DNA of 64,000 nucleotides from Capra hircus. Lineage: Eukaryota > Chordata > Mammalia > Artiodactyla > Bovidae. A program made the translations under genes and the position numbers. The number at the start of each line of letters is the position of its first letter. The stretch's first letter is position 1. The stretch covers positions 46,482,036-46,546,035 of the forward strand of contig NC_030820.1 in NCBI RefSeq assembly GCF_001704415.2, given 5' to 3'. The notes below the pieces were generated by a model. It had not been told where the DNA came from, ran no database searches, and saw only the letters and a program-made list of their open reading frames with translations. Positions 1 through 11,612 of the stretch are shown here, piece by piece.

Positions 1-255
1 GCCTCTGTGTGACCCCGTAGACAGCAGACCACCAGGCTCCCCAGTCCCTGGGATTCTCCAGGCAAGAACACTGGAGTGGGCTGCCATTTCCTTCTCCAGT
101 GCATGAAAGTGAAAAGTGAAAGTGAAGTCGCTCAGTCGTGTCTGACTCTTAATGACCGCATGGACTGCAGCCCACCAGATTCCTCCATCCATGGGATTCT
201 CCAGGCAAGAGTACTGGAGTGGGGTGCCATTGCCTTCTCCATACTGCCTTCCAGG
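1..255 (-). mobile_element. Bov-A2-type SINE, cut by window edge
   Basis: Two tandem Bov-A units read in reverse, separated by the linker ATGCATGAAAGTGAAA-like text near 101-125. The left end is missing because the window starts inside it. Confidence 0.9.
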
Positions 256-360
256 AGGTGACAAAACATTGCGCGTTTGCTGTTTCCATGGTATCAGGCA
301 AACACTGAGCCTATTGTTGTGGATCAGACTAACCCAAGAGGGTTATTGCTATTATCATTT

Positions 361-556
361 AGTTGCTAAGCTGTGTCTCTTTGCAGCCCCACGGACTATA
401 GCCCGCCAGGATACTCTGTCCATGGGATTTTCCAGGCAAGAATACTGGAGTGGCTGCCATTTCCTTCTCCAGGGGATCTTCCCAATCTATGGAGCAAAAC
501 TGTGTCTCCAGCATTGGCAGGCAGATTCTTTATTGCTGAGCCATCAGGAAAGTCCA
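361..556 (-). mobile_element. Bov-tA SINE
   Basis: Reverse copy with the Bov-A body (390-470) and a degraded tRNA-derived head ending near 556 (GAGCCATCAGGAAAG). Apparently old, with internal small changes. Confidence 0.85.
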
Positions 557-1065
557 AAGGAAAGGTTTCCCACCTTCAATTAAAGGCATCAAGCAGGGCT
601 AATGTTTCTTCAAGAAACATCTCTGGACCTTTGATCAATGAGGATATACTCAGTCAAGCCCAGATTCCCCTGGTTAATGTATCAGAATTCTCAGCTTTGA
701 GAATTTTAGGAGAATGATTTTTCACTGCCACCAATGGAGGAGGCCCACTCTGGCTCTGCTGCACATCTGACTCCCACAGCTAGGGCAGCCACATTCCTCA
801 GAACCTGCCAGAAGAAGAACTTAATAAATAAACCAGGTTGGGTTGTTTGGCTCTGTCCAGCCAAGTTATGGAAAATGCCCTGCGAAAGCTATAACCTTTC
901 TTTTGACAAAATCACCTGAAGGGTACTTGAACAACAGAGACATTATCTTATTCAGTGTCTCCTAGTTTGCAATTATCAAACCATAACATCATATTGAGGA
1001 GCATTTATGCCCTCCAGAGTGACAAGTGTAAACCACAAAAACCTGAATGAAGTTCTGATCTATGC
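557..1065. other. Unique intergenic sequence
   Basis: No gene, repeat family or regulatory cluster recognised. Confidence 0.5.
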
Positions 1066-1400
1066 TATAATATGAACAGACTTTGAAAACATGATGCTGA
1101 AGTGAAAAAAAGTCAGACACGAAAGGGTAAATATTGCATGATTCCATTTATATGAAATATCCAGAGTAGTCAAATCCATAGAGACAGAAAGCAGATTATT
1201 CATTGCCAGCACTTGGAAAGAAGGGGTAATGAGAAGTGACTTTGAATGAATGTGAGCTTTTCTTCTGGTATGACACAAATATTCTGGAATAAGAGATAGT
1301 GACAATGAACAACTTTGTGAGTAGACTACATATCACTGAATTGTACAGTGTCAAATGGTGAGTTTCATGGTATTTGAATTATATTTAAATGAAAAAAATT
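1066..1400 (+). mobile_element. Old L1 3'-end fragment
   Basis: Recognisable L1M 3' text: TATGATTCCATTTATATGAAAT-like at 1138-1158, then the tract 1270-1350 on TTCTGGAATAAGAGATAGTG and ATCACTGAATTGTACA. A sister of the fragment at 35575. Confidence 0.75.
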
Positions 1401-2283
1401 TTAAACATAGAATTACCTACCTAAGAATAGAAGTGATGAATGGGTAGAGGGAGATTTGAGCATTTGTTTGAAATTTAATCTGTTATAAGAATATTTCAGC
1501 CCACTTGTTTTTCTCCTAAAAGCCTTGAGTCCAAAGCCTTTTCTAGCCATAGAATCAAAGCCTATTCAATGAAAGCTGAAACATGTTATACAAAATTCTC
1601 TGCCTCTATAAAGGTGAGCACCACAATATTTAACCACAAAGTGGTTGAATTTAAAACCTGCTTGCCCCTCCTGCAATATGTTATATTAGAGGACATACTG
1701 GTGTGAAGAGGTGACAGAATTGTTACCCAGTAAAATAAAACTGTTACCAGGTAAATAATGTGGCAAAAGCTCAACCCCCTTTACTCAACATTAAATCCTG
1801 AAATTTCCTCAAGAAAAACTATGATCTTTGATAAACAGTTGGAGGACCTGGAAGTTGTTTCCTGCACCAGTTTTTGTGATGACTGCCTTTTCTATTACAT
1901 TACAAGTCACTCCTCCAGCAAACTATTGCAACAACTTTCATCTACCTGGTGGAAACTTTACCCTTTTCCCCAAGGATGGCATTTCTCTGGACTTCTCAAT
2001 CTGCCCAGCAGAGGTAGCTCAGTTGTTTCTTTTCCACCTAGTAGAGAAGTTACACAGATGATTAAGGACCCACCCTTCCGTACCTCCATGTTTTTTTACT
2101 TTGACCTGCTTTCCTTGTTCAGGGGCCTTGCTATATCATTTAAGAACCCATCTGAATAAAGCATCTGATGTTTTGGCTTTTCCTCTATTGGTGCTCATTT
2201 CATTTGGTTTTTCCTCCCAAGTTTTTATCTGATTCTCCTTCCCTGTTGGTCATTTCATACCTATATGTCACTTCCACTTGAGG
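1401..2283. other. Unique intergenic sequence
   Basis: AT-rich, open frames short and without recognisable similarity. Nothing supported. Confidence 0.5.
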
Positions 2284-2680
2284 TCAGGTCAGTTCAGTTC
2301 TGTAAGTTGCTCAATCATGTCCAACTCTTTGTGACCCCATGGACTACAGCTCGCCAGGCTTCCCTGTCCATCATCAACTCCTGGAGCTTATTCAAACTCA
2401 TGTCCATCGAGTTGGTGATGCCATCCAACCATCTCATCCTCTGTTGTCCCCTTCTCCTTCTGTCTTAAATCTTTCCCAGCACCAGGGTCTTTTCAAAGGA
2501 GTTGGTTCTTTGCATCACGTGGACAAGGTATTGGAGTTTCAGCTTCAGCATCAGTCCTTCCAATGAATATTCAGGACTGATTTCCTTTAGGATTGACTGG
2601 TTGGATCTCCTTGTGGTTCAAGGGACTTTCAAGAGTCTTCTCCAACACCACAGTTCAAAAGCATCAGTTCTTTGGTTCTT
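2284..2680 (-). mobile_element. BovB (RTE) LINE, 5'-truncated 3' end
   Basis: Reverse complement of the BovB 3' end: the tail GGTCAGTTCAGTTCTG at the left, then the C-terminal coding region read as broken frames on the minus strand. Its diagnostic bases are intermediate between the two BovB classes seen in this window. Confidence 0.9.
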
Positions 2681-3110
2681 CAATTCTCCTGACCACTTGA
2701 AGTCAGGAGATCAGAAAAGATGGGAGAGGGGCATTAGTTCATGTAGTTGAAAAATTTTTAATGTTTTCATATGGCAGCTAAAGTGAATGGCTGAGAAGAT
2801 CTTTTCCATCCCTTGAAAAACCCTTGAAATCAAGGACATCTATGGTAGAGGTGGATGTGGTCTGTGAGCTGCTAGTAGAGACATATCTGCAGGATGAATT
2901 GTTCCCCTTACAATGACCACCATTCAGGGCTAGAAAGGAGAATGCATTGTTCAGTATTAGCCTTTCCTACAGACCACAAAACTTAGTCATATGGAAAAAT
3001 TTGCAGCACAGAAACAATTGTGAAAGAAATCCAGCAGAACACTAAAGATGTCAGTTATCCCTCTCTGTGCCTTCCTCCCTACAGCCCTCTCAGTGGCAAT
3101 CTGGTCCTCC
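2681..3110. other. Unique intergenic sequence
   Basis: No gene or repeat recognised between two BovB copies. Confidence 0.5.
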
Positions 3111-3895
3111 ATTCAGTTCAGTTCAGTTGCCCAGTCATGTCCGACTCTTTGCGACCCCGTGAATCACAGCACGCCAGGCCTCCCTGTCCATCACCAACTC
3201 CCGGAGTTCACTCAGACTCATGTCCATCGAGTCAGTGATGCCATCCAGCCATCTCATCCTCTGTCATCTCCTTCTCCTCCTGCCCCCAATCCCTCCCAGC
3301 ATCAGAGTCTTTTCCAATGAGTCAGCTCTTTGCATCAGGTGGCCAGAATACTGGAGTTTCAGCTTTAGCATCAGTCCTTCCAACGAACACCCAGGACTGA
3401 TCTCCTTTAGGATGCACTGGTTGGATCTCCTTGCAGTCCAAGGGACTCTCAAGAGTCTTCTCCAACACCACAGTTCAAAAGCATCAATTCTTCTGTGCTC
3501 AGCTTTCTTTCACAGTCCAACTCTCACATCCATACATGACCACTGGAAAAACCATGGCCTTGACTAGACGGACCATTGTTGGCAAAGTAATGTCTCTGCT
3601 TTTGAATATGCTATCTAAGTTGGTCATAACTTTCCTTCCAAGGAGTAAGCGTCTTTTAATTTCATGGCTGCAGTCACCATCTGCAGTGATTTTGGAGCCC
3701 AAAGAAATAAAGTCTCTCACTGTTTCTATTATTTCTCCATCCATTTGCCATGAAGTGATAGGACCGGATGCCATGATCTTCGTTTTCTCAATATTGAAAT
3801 TTAAGCCAACTTTTTCACTCTCCTCTTTCACTTTCATCAAGAGGCTTTTTAATTCCTCTTCACTTTCTTCCATAAGGGTGGTGTCATAAGCACAC
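3111..3895 (-). mobile_element. BovB LINE 3' fragment with remnant reverse transcriptase
   Basis: CAGTT-repeat tail at 3113-3128, then about 780 bp of the ORF2 3' half. The minus strand keeps an open stretch 3951-3499 with the RT region; the catalytic box is mutated (CAYDTTLM instead of YADDTTLM). The element is dead. Class with TGAAC tail. Confidence 0.93.
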
Positions 3896-4216
3896 CTAAA
3901 ATTAGACACTATCTTGCCCATCCTCACTTCCTTCCCAAAAACTAGTCTCATTTTTTCCCTTCTAAGCAGTTATCTCTGCAGACCTCCACCAAAATGATCA
4001 CCACTTCCTCTACACTCTGATAACCCTTGCCTGGTACCTAGCATCATATAAACTGAGCCAAGGGGCTGTTTTGTGGCTTACAAATATTATCAATCACAAC
4101 CAACTACCGTCAGTTCCTCAAGCCTAATTTTAAAAACTGTATTCAAACACATCATGAATTCTTACCTTATTGTACCTTAGAGGCACTCCTAAGATGCTTC
4201 CCTTCCTTTTCCTTTA

Positions 4217-4550
4217 AAAATTTTTTTATTTTAATTTATTTGTGACTGTGCAGGCTTTTCTCTATAATTGTGAAGAGCAGGAGGACACTCTCCAGTTGCA
4301 GTGCATGGGCTTCTCCTTGCAGTGGCTTCTCTTGTTGCAGAGCACAAGTTCTAGGGCTCAGCAGGGCTCCATAGTTGAGGCACATGGTCTCAGTAGTTGC
4401 AGCTCCCGGGCTTTAGAGCACAGGCTCAGTAGTTGTGGCACATGGACTTAAGTGCTCCATGTAGCATGTAGGATCCTCAAGATTGGGGATTGACCCCGTG
4501 TCTCCTATACTGGCTGGTGGACTCTTTGCCACTGAGCCACCAGGGAAGCC
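4217..4550 (-). mobile_element. ART2A-like tRNA SINE inside L2
   Basis: A-rich tail (as T-rich 4217-4242) at left and tRNA-derived head at right (GAGCCACCAGGGAAGCC ends at 4550). About 330 bp, full length, diverged. Confidence 0.85.
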
Positions 4551-4700
4551 TTCTGTTTCTTTTCCTATGTTGTTCCCTCCACCTGGAATGTCTTCCTTGC
4601 CCCCTCTCCATCTGACAAACTCCTGTTTATACATCAAGACCCAGCTGAAATGTCTTTCCCTATCAGACTTCTTTGTGAGTCTGATGAAGCCTATGGACCT
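4551..4700 (-). mobile_element. L2 3'-end fragment
   Basis: Typical reversed L2 text: TGTTCCCTCCACCTGGAATGTC and CAAGACCCAGCTGAAATGTC. Confidence 0.65.
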
Positions 4701-5640
4701 TACTCAGAATAATGTTTTTAAATTCATAAAATATAGAGGTTATACAGGAAACCAATTATGCTGAAATAGAGTTATCAAAACATTTTTACACTGATTAAAT
4801 GTAAATATCTATAAAGTCACTAAATAAGATCTACTAGCAGGCCTAATGACCTCACGTGATAAGTGTAAGTATAGACGATATTTAGAGATTTGCTAAATCT
4901 GGAATCAGGGTGATCAAATTGTTCTGGTTTGCCTCATACTTCTCATTTTAGCACTGAAAAATCCCATGTCCTAGGAGCCTCCTCACTCCCTAGCAAACTG
5001 GGACAGTTGGTCGCCCTTCCTGTAATGTGACCTGAAAACATCTGTGATTCTAGTCGGTTATGGTCACAGGTATAGCTAATGATACTGTGTCTGCTATCTG
5101 CACTTTTCATGGAGGAAAGTCTGCATTTCAGGTAGAGGTTAGTGGAAATAAAGATGTAATAGTTTTCCCAAGTTCATGTATCTTCCAAATTCTATCCATG
5201 GGCTGCCCCTTGCCAATTTAAGAACCCCTGCAACTAGCAGGACAAAGTTAGGCCTAATCTCCTAACCTTTATACTTTGTTCTTAACTCTGCTATTATTTA
5301 CCAAGCTGTTGTTACTGTTTATTTAAACAATGCAGCAAAACTTCTCCATTGAGCACCATTCCCACAATGGTGGGAAGAATTAAAAGAAGTCTCCTTCACA
5401 GTGGGGCCAGCATGCAGCAGACAGAAACGTGAGGAACCTTGGAGACCTCTCATGCAGATGTATATAAATTTGTTGAACAACTTTGGAAAACTGCTTAGCT
5501 GCAGTTTTAGTAAAAACTAAAGCTGAAAAGACATGTATCTGATGACCAAGCCTCTCTGCCCCTGAGGGTGTTGCCTCAGGAATGAGAGCTATGTTCACCA
5601 AGAGATGTACATAAGAATTTTCAAAGCACCTGCATTTATA
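4701..5640. other. Unique intergenic sequence
   Basis: No repeat or gene recognised. Minus-strand open frames at 5380-5853 have no recognisable similarity. Confidence 0.5.
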
Positions 5641-6045
5641 AATAGGTCCAAGCAAGAATCAACCCAAATATCCATCAAGAGGTGAAGAGATAAACTGTGA
5701 TCTACTCATATAACCATATATCATGCAGGAATGAGAACTGAAAAATAACACTTCTAGGCAACAACACTGCTGAATCTCACAAACATAATGATGAGCAAAA
5801 AAACCAGCAATAAAAGAGCACTTATTGCATGTTTCCATTTGTGCAAAATACAAAAGCAGGTGAAACTAGCTTGAACATTAGAAGTCAGGACAGCATACCG
5901 TTGGACGGGTGGGTGGGTATGGTTGTAAGGGTTTAGAATATTCTGCAGGCTACATAAGGTTGTTTACTTTGTGAAAATTTATTGAACCCTGCACTTATGA
6001 AATGTACATTTTTCCATATGCATGTTGTGCTTCAATAAAAGCATT
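5641..6045 (+). mobile_element. Old L1 3' end
   Basis: L1 ORF2 end and 3' UTR: AACCCAAATATCCATCAAGA (5660), then GAAATGTACATTTTTC and the terminal CTTCAATAAAAGCATTTG. Confidence 0.75.
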
Positions 6046-6261
6046 TGTTCACAATGTTGGAAAAGCATTCCCACCTGCTGGTGAATCTCATCCCGATAAA
6101 GCCACTAGCATCAAGTGACCTCTCCCTGCATGGTTAATTTGTTTGGCTCTGCAGCTTGACCACCAATTTTCCCACCGAATATGAATTGTCCTGATGGTGC
6201 TTCAATTTTCTCCTGCCTGAAAGCCATCATAGACCCAGCCTCTGGAACCAACCTCTTCAGC

Positions 6262-7755
6262 CTTTGTTCAGTTCAGCTCAGTTCAGTTCAGTCACTCAGT
6301 CACGTCTGACTCTTTGCAACCCCATGAATCACAGCACGCCAGGCCTCCCTGTCCATCACCAACTCCCGGAGTTCACTCAAACTCATGTCCATCGAATTGG
6401 TGATGCCATCCAGCCATCTCATTTCCGTTGTCCCCTTCTCCTCCTGCCCCCAATCTCTCCCAGCATCAGGGTCTTTTCCAATAAGTCAACTCTTCGCATG
6501 AGGTGGCCAAAGTATTGGAATTTCAGCTTTAGCATCAGTCCTTCCAACGAACACCCAGGACTGATCTCCTTCAGGATGGACTGGGTGGATCTCCTTGCAG
6601 TCCAAGGGACTCTCAAGAGTCTTCTCCAGCACCACAATTCAAAAGCATCAATTCTTCAGTACTCAACCTTCTTTATAGTCAAACTCTCACATCTATACAT
6701 AACTACTGAAAAAACCATAGCTTTGACTATACAGACCTTTGTCGGTAAAGTGATGTCTCTGTTTTTTACTATGCTGTCTAGGTTTGTCACAGCTTTTCTT
6801 CCAAGGAGCAAGAGCGTTTTAATTTCATGTCTGCAATCACTATCTGCAGTGATTTTTGGAAGCCAAGGAAATAAAATGTGTCACTTCTTCCACATTTTCC
6901 CCTTCTATTTGCCGTGAAGTGATGGACTGGATGCCATGATTTTAGTTTTTTGAATGCTGAGTTTCAAGCCAGCTTTTTCACTCTCCTCTGCCTAATCAAG
7001 AGGCTCTTCACTTTCTTCCATTAGAGTGGTATCATCAGCATATCTGGGGTTGTTGATATTTCTCCTGGCAATCTTGATTCTAGCTTGTGCTTCATCCAGC
7101 CTGGCATTTCACATGATGTACTCTGTGTAGAAGTTAAATAAGCAGGGTGACAATATATATCCTTTTCGTACTCCTTTCCCAATTTGGAACCAGTCAGTTG
7201 TTCCATGTCTTGTTCTAACTGTTGCTTCTTGACCTGTATACAGGCTTATCAGAAGACAGGTAAGGTAATCTAGTACTCCTATCTCTTTAAGAATTGTCAA
7301 CAGTTTGTTGTGACCCACACAGTCAAAGGCTTTAGTGTGGTCAATGAAGCAGAAGTAGATGTTTTTCTGGAATTTCCTTGCTTTCTCTATGATCCAATGA
7401 GTGCCCACAATTTGATCTCTGGTTCCTCTGCCTTTTACAAGCACAGCTTGTACTTCTTGAAGTTCTCGGTTCACGTACTGCTGAAGCCTAGCTTGAAGGT
7501 TTTTTAGCATAACCTTCCTAGCATGTGAAATGAGTGCAGCTGTAAGGTAGTTTGAACATTCTTTAGCATTGCCCTTCTTTGGCTTTGAAATGAAAACTGA
7601 CCTTTTCCAGTCCTGTGGCCTGTTGAGCTTTCCAAATTTGCTGACATATTGAGTGCAGCACTTTGACAGCATTGTCTTTTACGATTTGAAATAGCTCAGC
7701 TGGAATTCCATCACCTGCACTAGCTTTGTAGCAATGCTTCCTAAAGCCCATCTGC
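6262..7755 (-). mobile_element. BovB LINE, 1.5-kb 5'-truncated copy
   Basis: Tail with TTCAG repeats at 6265-6292; the minus strand then reads through the C-terminal region and the reverse transcriptase. The frame 7672-7109 keeps RT signatures (FIDHTKAFDC, KGYILSPCLFNFY). Frames are interrupted below 7109, so it cannot make a full protein. TGAAC-tail class. Confidence 0.95.
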
Positions 7756-7911
7756 CTTCACACTCCAGTCCTTTCTGGATCAACTTAAAACACAGAGTTC
7801 ATGCCGTTACCCCTTCAGTAGTTCCCTATTTTCTGTACTTCAGCAGTTCCCTTTTTTCCTACTTATGAGCATGTTTTTCACGCTTGTGTGTGCTGTCACG
7901 TCCAACTCTTT

Positions 7912-8139
7912 GCAATAATTCTATTTATATGAAGTACAAAAGCAGGCAAAACTAATCTGCGGTATGAGTCAGCACAGTGGTCAGTATAGGGAAGGGGCAG
8001 TGACCGGATGGGAAGATAAAAGGCTTTGGACTTTGTCATGTTCATCTCATTAATCTTGGTGCTCATTACATGGGTGGATTCAGTTTGTAAGAATACACAA
8101 TGCTGTATACTTAGGATATGTTTGGCTTTCTGTGTGTAT
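7912..8139 (+). mobile_element. Old L1 3' end, left part (split by SINE)
   Basis: Text such as ATTCTATTTATATGAAGTAC and GGGTGGATTCAGTTTGTAA matches L1 3' ends. It resumes at 8466 with CTTCAATAAAAAGAAAAATT, the natural L1 end. Confidence 0.7.
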
Positions 8140-8455
8140 CAAACTGAAAGTGAAAGTTGCTCAGATGTGTCTGACTCTTTGTGACCCCATGGGCTATATA
8201 ATCCATGGAATTCTCCAGGCCAGAATACTGCAGCAGGTAGCCGTTCCCTTCTCCAGGAGATCATCCCAACCCAGGGATCAAACCCAGGTCTCCCATATTG
8301 CAGGTGGATTCTTTACCAGCTGAGTCACCAAGGAAGCCCAAGAATACTGGAGTGGGTAGTGTATCCCTTCAGTAGATCTTTCTGACCCAGGAATCGAACC
8401 AGGGTCTTCTGCACTGCAGGTGGATTCTTTACCAGCTAAGCTACCAGGGAAGCCC
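8140..8455 (-). mobile_element. Bov-tA SINE with duplicated tRNA head
   Basis: Body plus head at 8140-8338, then a second partial body/head at 8339-8455. Flanked by a perfect 10-bp duplication, CTGTGTGTAT, at 8130-8139 and 8456-8465. It is inserted within an L1 tail. Confidence 0.92.
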
Positions 8456-8465
8456 CTGTGTGTAT

Positions 8466-8500
8466 AGTAGACTTCAATAAAAAGAAAAATTGAGTATGGC
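8466..8500 (+). mobile_element. Old L1 3' end, right part
   Basis: Continuation of the L1 at 7912 after the SINE, ending in A-rich sequence. Confidence 0.6.
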
Positions 8501-8920
8501 TGTTTAGACAACTACACTGCTATCTAATAAGTATTTTTTTCCAAAACACATTTCTTTATCATTAGGTCATGAGCTACTTTAGCTGCCTTATTCATCTCTA
8601 TGCTCTCCCACATAACAGACACTTGATAAATTTCAAGAAGCCAAGATATGGTGGGTAATCTTCCCACACACTAACCTTTCTGTATACAGTGATTTTGCCA
8701 TGGCATCTTCTATCTTAATGATCACTTTATTTATTTCTAAATGTTTTCAAAAAGGCCCAAGATCTAACAAACATAGAATTGATATAATAATAATCCCTTC
8801 ATGCATTTTAAAACTCAGTCTTTCCCTGTTTTGCTTTTTTTTTAATGCACATAATTTTTGATTATTCGTATTGTTTCAGTGAAAAGGAAAAAGAGGAAAG
8901 AGTTTTTTCTTTCCCTTTCC
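8501..8920. other. Intergenic sequence with a short L2-like piece
   Basis: 8560-8635 reads like a reversed L2 end (CTCCCACATAACAGACACTTGATAAATTT in part). The rest is AT-rich and unassigned. Confidence 0.45.
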
Positions 8921-9428
8921 TGAGAACAAAAAAGGTAAACAGAACATTGAGCAGACCTGAACATTCCTAGTTTCTTTTTAATTTTAACTGCTCCTAACTC
9001 TGCATGTCTGCAACTAAGTTTGCTTTTCGGCCCCCTAATTCTGCAGGAATTACATTTCGCACCTATTATCCTTTGCTTACCCTTATAACACTCCTTTACC
9101 CATGTAGTTACATATGAGAAGGAAGGCCACAGAGCCGCAGAGATGCCGGACTCAATTACTGGGTTACTGCTGCCAGCCTATGACTATTTTTGGCAAGATC
9201 CTAACACCTTTATTCCTCATCGTTGACTCCTGACTGCGATCCCTCATCTTGTATAAGCCCCTAGACTCCTCATGGAGTGGGGAGCAAAGTCTTGAGGCAT
9301 GAGCCTACTGTGTTTCCCTTGCCACTGGCTGAGAATTAAAGTCAACTTTCTATTACCTTCAGACTCTGTCTCCACATATTTTATTCAGCTTTGGTGGGCA
9401 GAGAAAGGCCAGATTTTGGCTGACAACA
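8921..9428 (+). mobile_element. LTR-like element (probable solo retroviral LTR)
   Basis: About 508 bp, beginning TGAGAAC and ending GACAACA (TG...CA). It has a TATAAG box at 9253-9258, an AATTAAA polyadenylation-like signal near 9335, and a T/G-rich stretch after it, the U3-R-U5 layout of an endogenous retrovirus LTR. No internal retroviral genes follow and no matching flanking duplication was found, so the ends are approximate and the family is not named. Confidence 0.5.
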
Positions 9429-10871
9429 ATGTTGGAGAGAAATACATCACAGTCTTTGTGTCATGGAGCGCCCAACTCGGTGGAATCAGTCTCATTCTCC
9501 CAGTTTTCTCAAATATGATCAAAATTCTATTATTGTCTTACTATAATTTTCAAGCGTGGAAGACACAATTCACCCAGCCCTGGCCTTTCAGCTCATTTGA
9601 AGAAACTAATGTTCTCTCACTAATTCCTTGGCTGTTTGTTCATCAGCTGGGTGTGGGGCAGGATCAGAGCCGTTCTGCACTCTGTATCTGGTTAACAGTT
9701 TTCTCGCTTCATTTGTAGCTTCCAGGGCTCCTCCAATCGTCTCAAACGTTTCACAGCCCTCTACACTCCTCTGTGCCTCCAAGAACAGCCTTTTGTTCAC
9801 TGACAAGAGGAATCTGCAGCCTCATCAGCTCTAAACCAACCTCCCACAACCCTCTGGGCAAAGTCCTCCTCTGAAAGGGAAAAGAAAGAAGGGGAAGGCC
9901 TGGAGGGGAGGGGCCCTGGAGGTGGTTGCGACAGATGGGGACAGGCAGGGTGGACAGAACACGGAGTTCAGAACAGGGCAATGGGCCTGCAGGGGCAACA
10001 CAGCCTCCTGGGTGGGTGACCTTGGGACTATCTGGGCCCCATGACATTATAGTGTGAAGGAGCTGGACTAGAGGATTCTGAGTCCTTTCCAGCTCTAAAC
10101 ATCCCAAACCTAATTACTACCCTAAGCATCTATTATGTTGAACAAACATGTACTGGCATTTGTCTCTGGATAGTGAAATATTAAGTCTTTTTCTTCCTCT
10201 CTTCTGCATTTCACAAATAGTTTGTGCTAATTTTCCACTACTGATAATGTGTGTGTGTGCATATGTCCACAAAACCAAAATATCTATGATTCTAGAAAGA
10301 AAATGAAAAAGTTTCTTTTTTAAGAGAGGAAAAATGAATAAAATTTAAAGGGAGAGGCAGAGAAGAAAGGTCGGTCCATGTGGAGGCCAAAAATCCACCT
10401 AGCGCAGAAGCCCTGCAGGGACAGCATTTGATTTGGGGTTTCCCACCTCCAAGGTGAAATGTCTTTGTAAACTCTTCTGGCATCATCTGCTGGTCATTCC
10501 AGAAGAAACCACTTAATATGGTTCAAAAAAGGGCTTTGAAGTGAATTTGGGGGACCATTGATAGGGTCATATTCAGGGTGAAAATGGTATTCTGTTTACA
10601 GGTAAATCTCATTCCGGTTTCACCTCCAGAAGTCACTTTTGATTTGGTGTTGCAGTAATGATTTTAACAGGAACACTTAAGTAAGTCCCTTCTGTGTGTT
10701 CACCTGATAACCATGCACAGCCCGTTGTACCACATGAGGCAGATCTTCCAGGTCTCTCCCCACTAGGCTTGGGCACCACTGGAGAGAGGCACTCAGGAAA
10801 CCCACTCTCAATCCACACCATCTCTGAACAGTGTGGGTTTCATCTTCCTTTGTCTCTGTCCCTTGGTTTTC
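9429..10871. other. PRNP-PRND intergenic unique sequence with a MIR
   Basis: 9985-10115 matches a MIR (GTGACCTTGGGACTATCTGGGCC, then GGACTAGAGGATTCTGAGTCC in part). The rest is GC-moderate unique sequence that may hold upstream regulatory DNA of PRND. Open frames here have no recognisable product. Confidence 0.5.
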
Positions 10872-10931
10872 TATAAATATTCACCTCATTGGCCTTTGGA
10901 ATAATTCATTGGTTTAACCATTCCTAGCAAC
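10872..10931 (+). promoter_or_regulatory. Candidate PRND promoter: TATA box, two inverted CCAAT boxes, RFX-like half-site
   Basis: TATAAATA at 10872-10879 is followed by ATTGG at 10888-10892 and 10908-10912 (CCAAT on the other strand, NF-Y type). CCTAGCAAC at 10923-10931 resembles an RFX X-box half-site, a motif common at testis promoters. The cluster is about 3.2 kb before the coding exon, a plausible length for the PRND first intron. Exon 1 and its donor were not identified. CCAAT boxes normally lie upstream of a TATA box, so if this is a promoter the start site may be further right. Inference only. Confidence 0.25.
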
Positions 10932-10937
10932 CCAAAG

Positions 10938-11067
10938 CGGAGAAGGCAATGGCACCCCACTCCAGTACTCTTGCCTGGAAAATCCCATGGGTGGAGGAGC
11001 CTGGTGGGCTGCAGTCCATGGGGTCACACAGAGTCAGACACGATTGAAGTGACTTAGCAGCAGCAGC
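10938..11067 (+). mobile_element. Bov-A SINE
   Basis: Starts GGAGAAGGCAATGGCACCCC and ends in a CAG run. Perfect 12-bp flanking duplications AGCAACCCAAAG at 10926-10937 and 11068-11079. Short, well preserved, probably young. Confidence 0.95.
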
Positions 11068-11327
11068 AGCAACCCAAAGTTCTGGCAAGTGCTCTCATTT
11101 GTCTTCCACCCAACATTAGCCCTACTTTCCAAGGAAGCTACTCTGAAGAAGCTTCCTCATTCCCTGTAGGTCCAGGCTGTGGGTCATGAGGTTCAATGGA
11201 TTTCTCACCCACTTCCCAACCTGATCCTTCCCACAGAGACTGCCTAACAAAGGACTCTTAGCTTCTGAAACTGGTCTTTAGGTGAAGGACAGTATGCATA
11301 ACCAACAAGGCTTGTTTAAAGTGCCCT

Positions 11328-11612
11328 GTTATAGACTCACAGACTTAGAAACTTATGGTTGCTGGGGGGAAGGGATAGTTAGGGACTTTGGGAAGGTCAT
11401 GTACACACTGCTATATTTAAAATAGATAAACAACAAAGGGCTATTGTATAGCACATGGAACTCTGCTCAAAGTTACAGAACATTGTTAATAACATAACTA
11501 ATCATTACAGAACATATGGTAATAACATAATTAATACCCCAATACAAAATGTTTTTGGTGTTAAAAAATAAAATAAATAAAATTAAAAATTAAATAAATA
11601 AAACACCTTTGT
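11328..11612 (+). mobile_element. L1 3' end
   Basis: Characteristic text CACACTGCTATATTTAAAAT and GTATAGCACATGGAACTCTGC, ending in an A-rich AAATAAATAAAATTAAAAATT tail (in part). Confidence 0.85.

Noticed and set aside
7109..7672. 187-codon RT frame
   Set aside because: Part of a 5'-truncated BovB with later frame breaks and no independent start signal.
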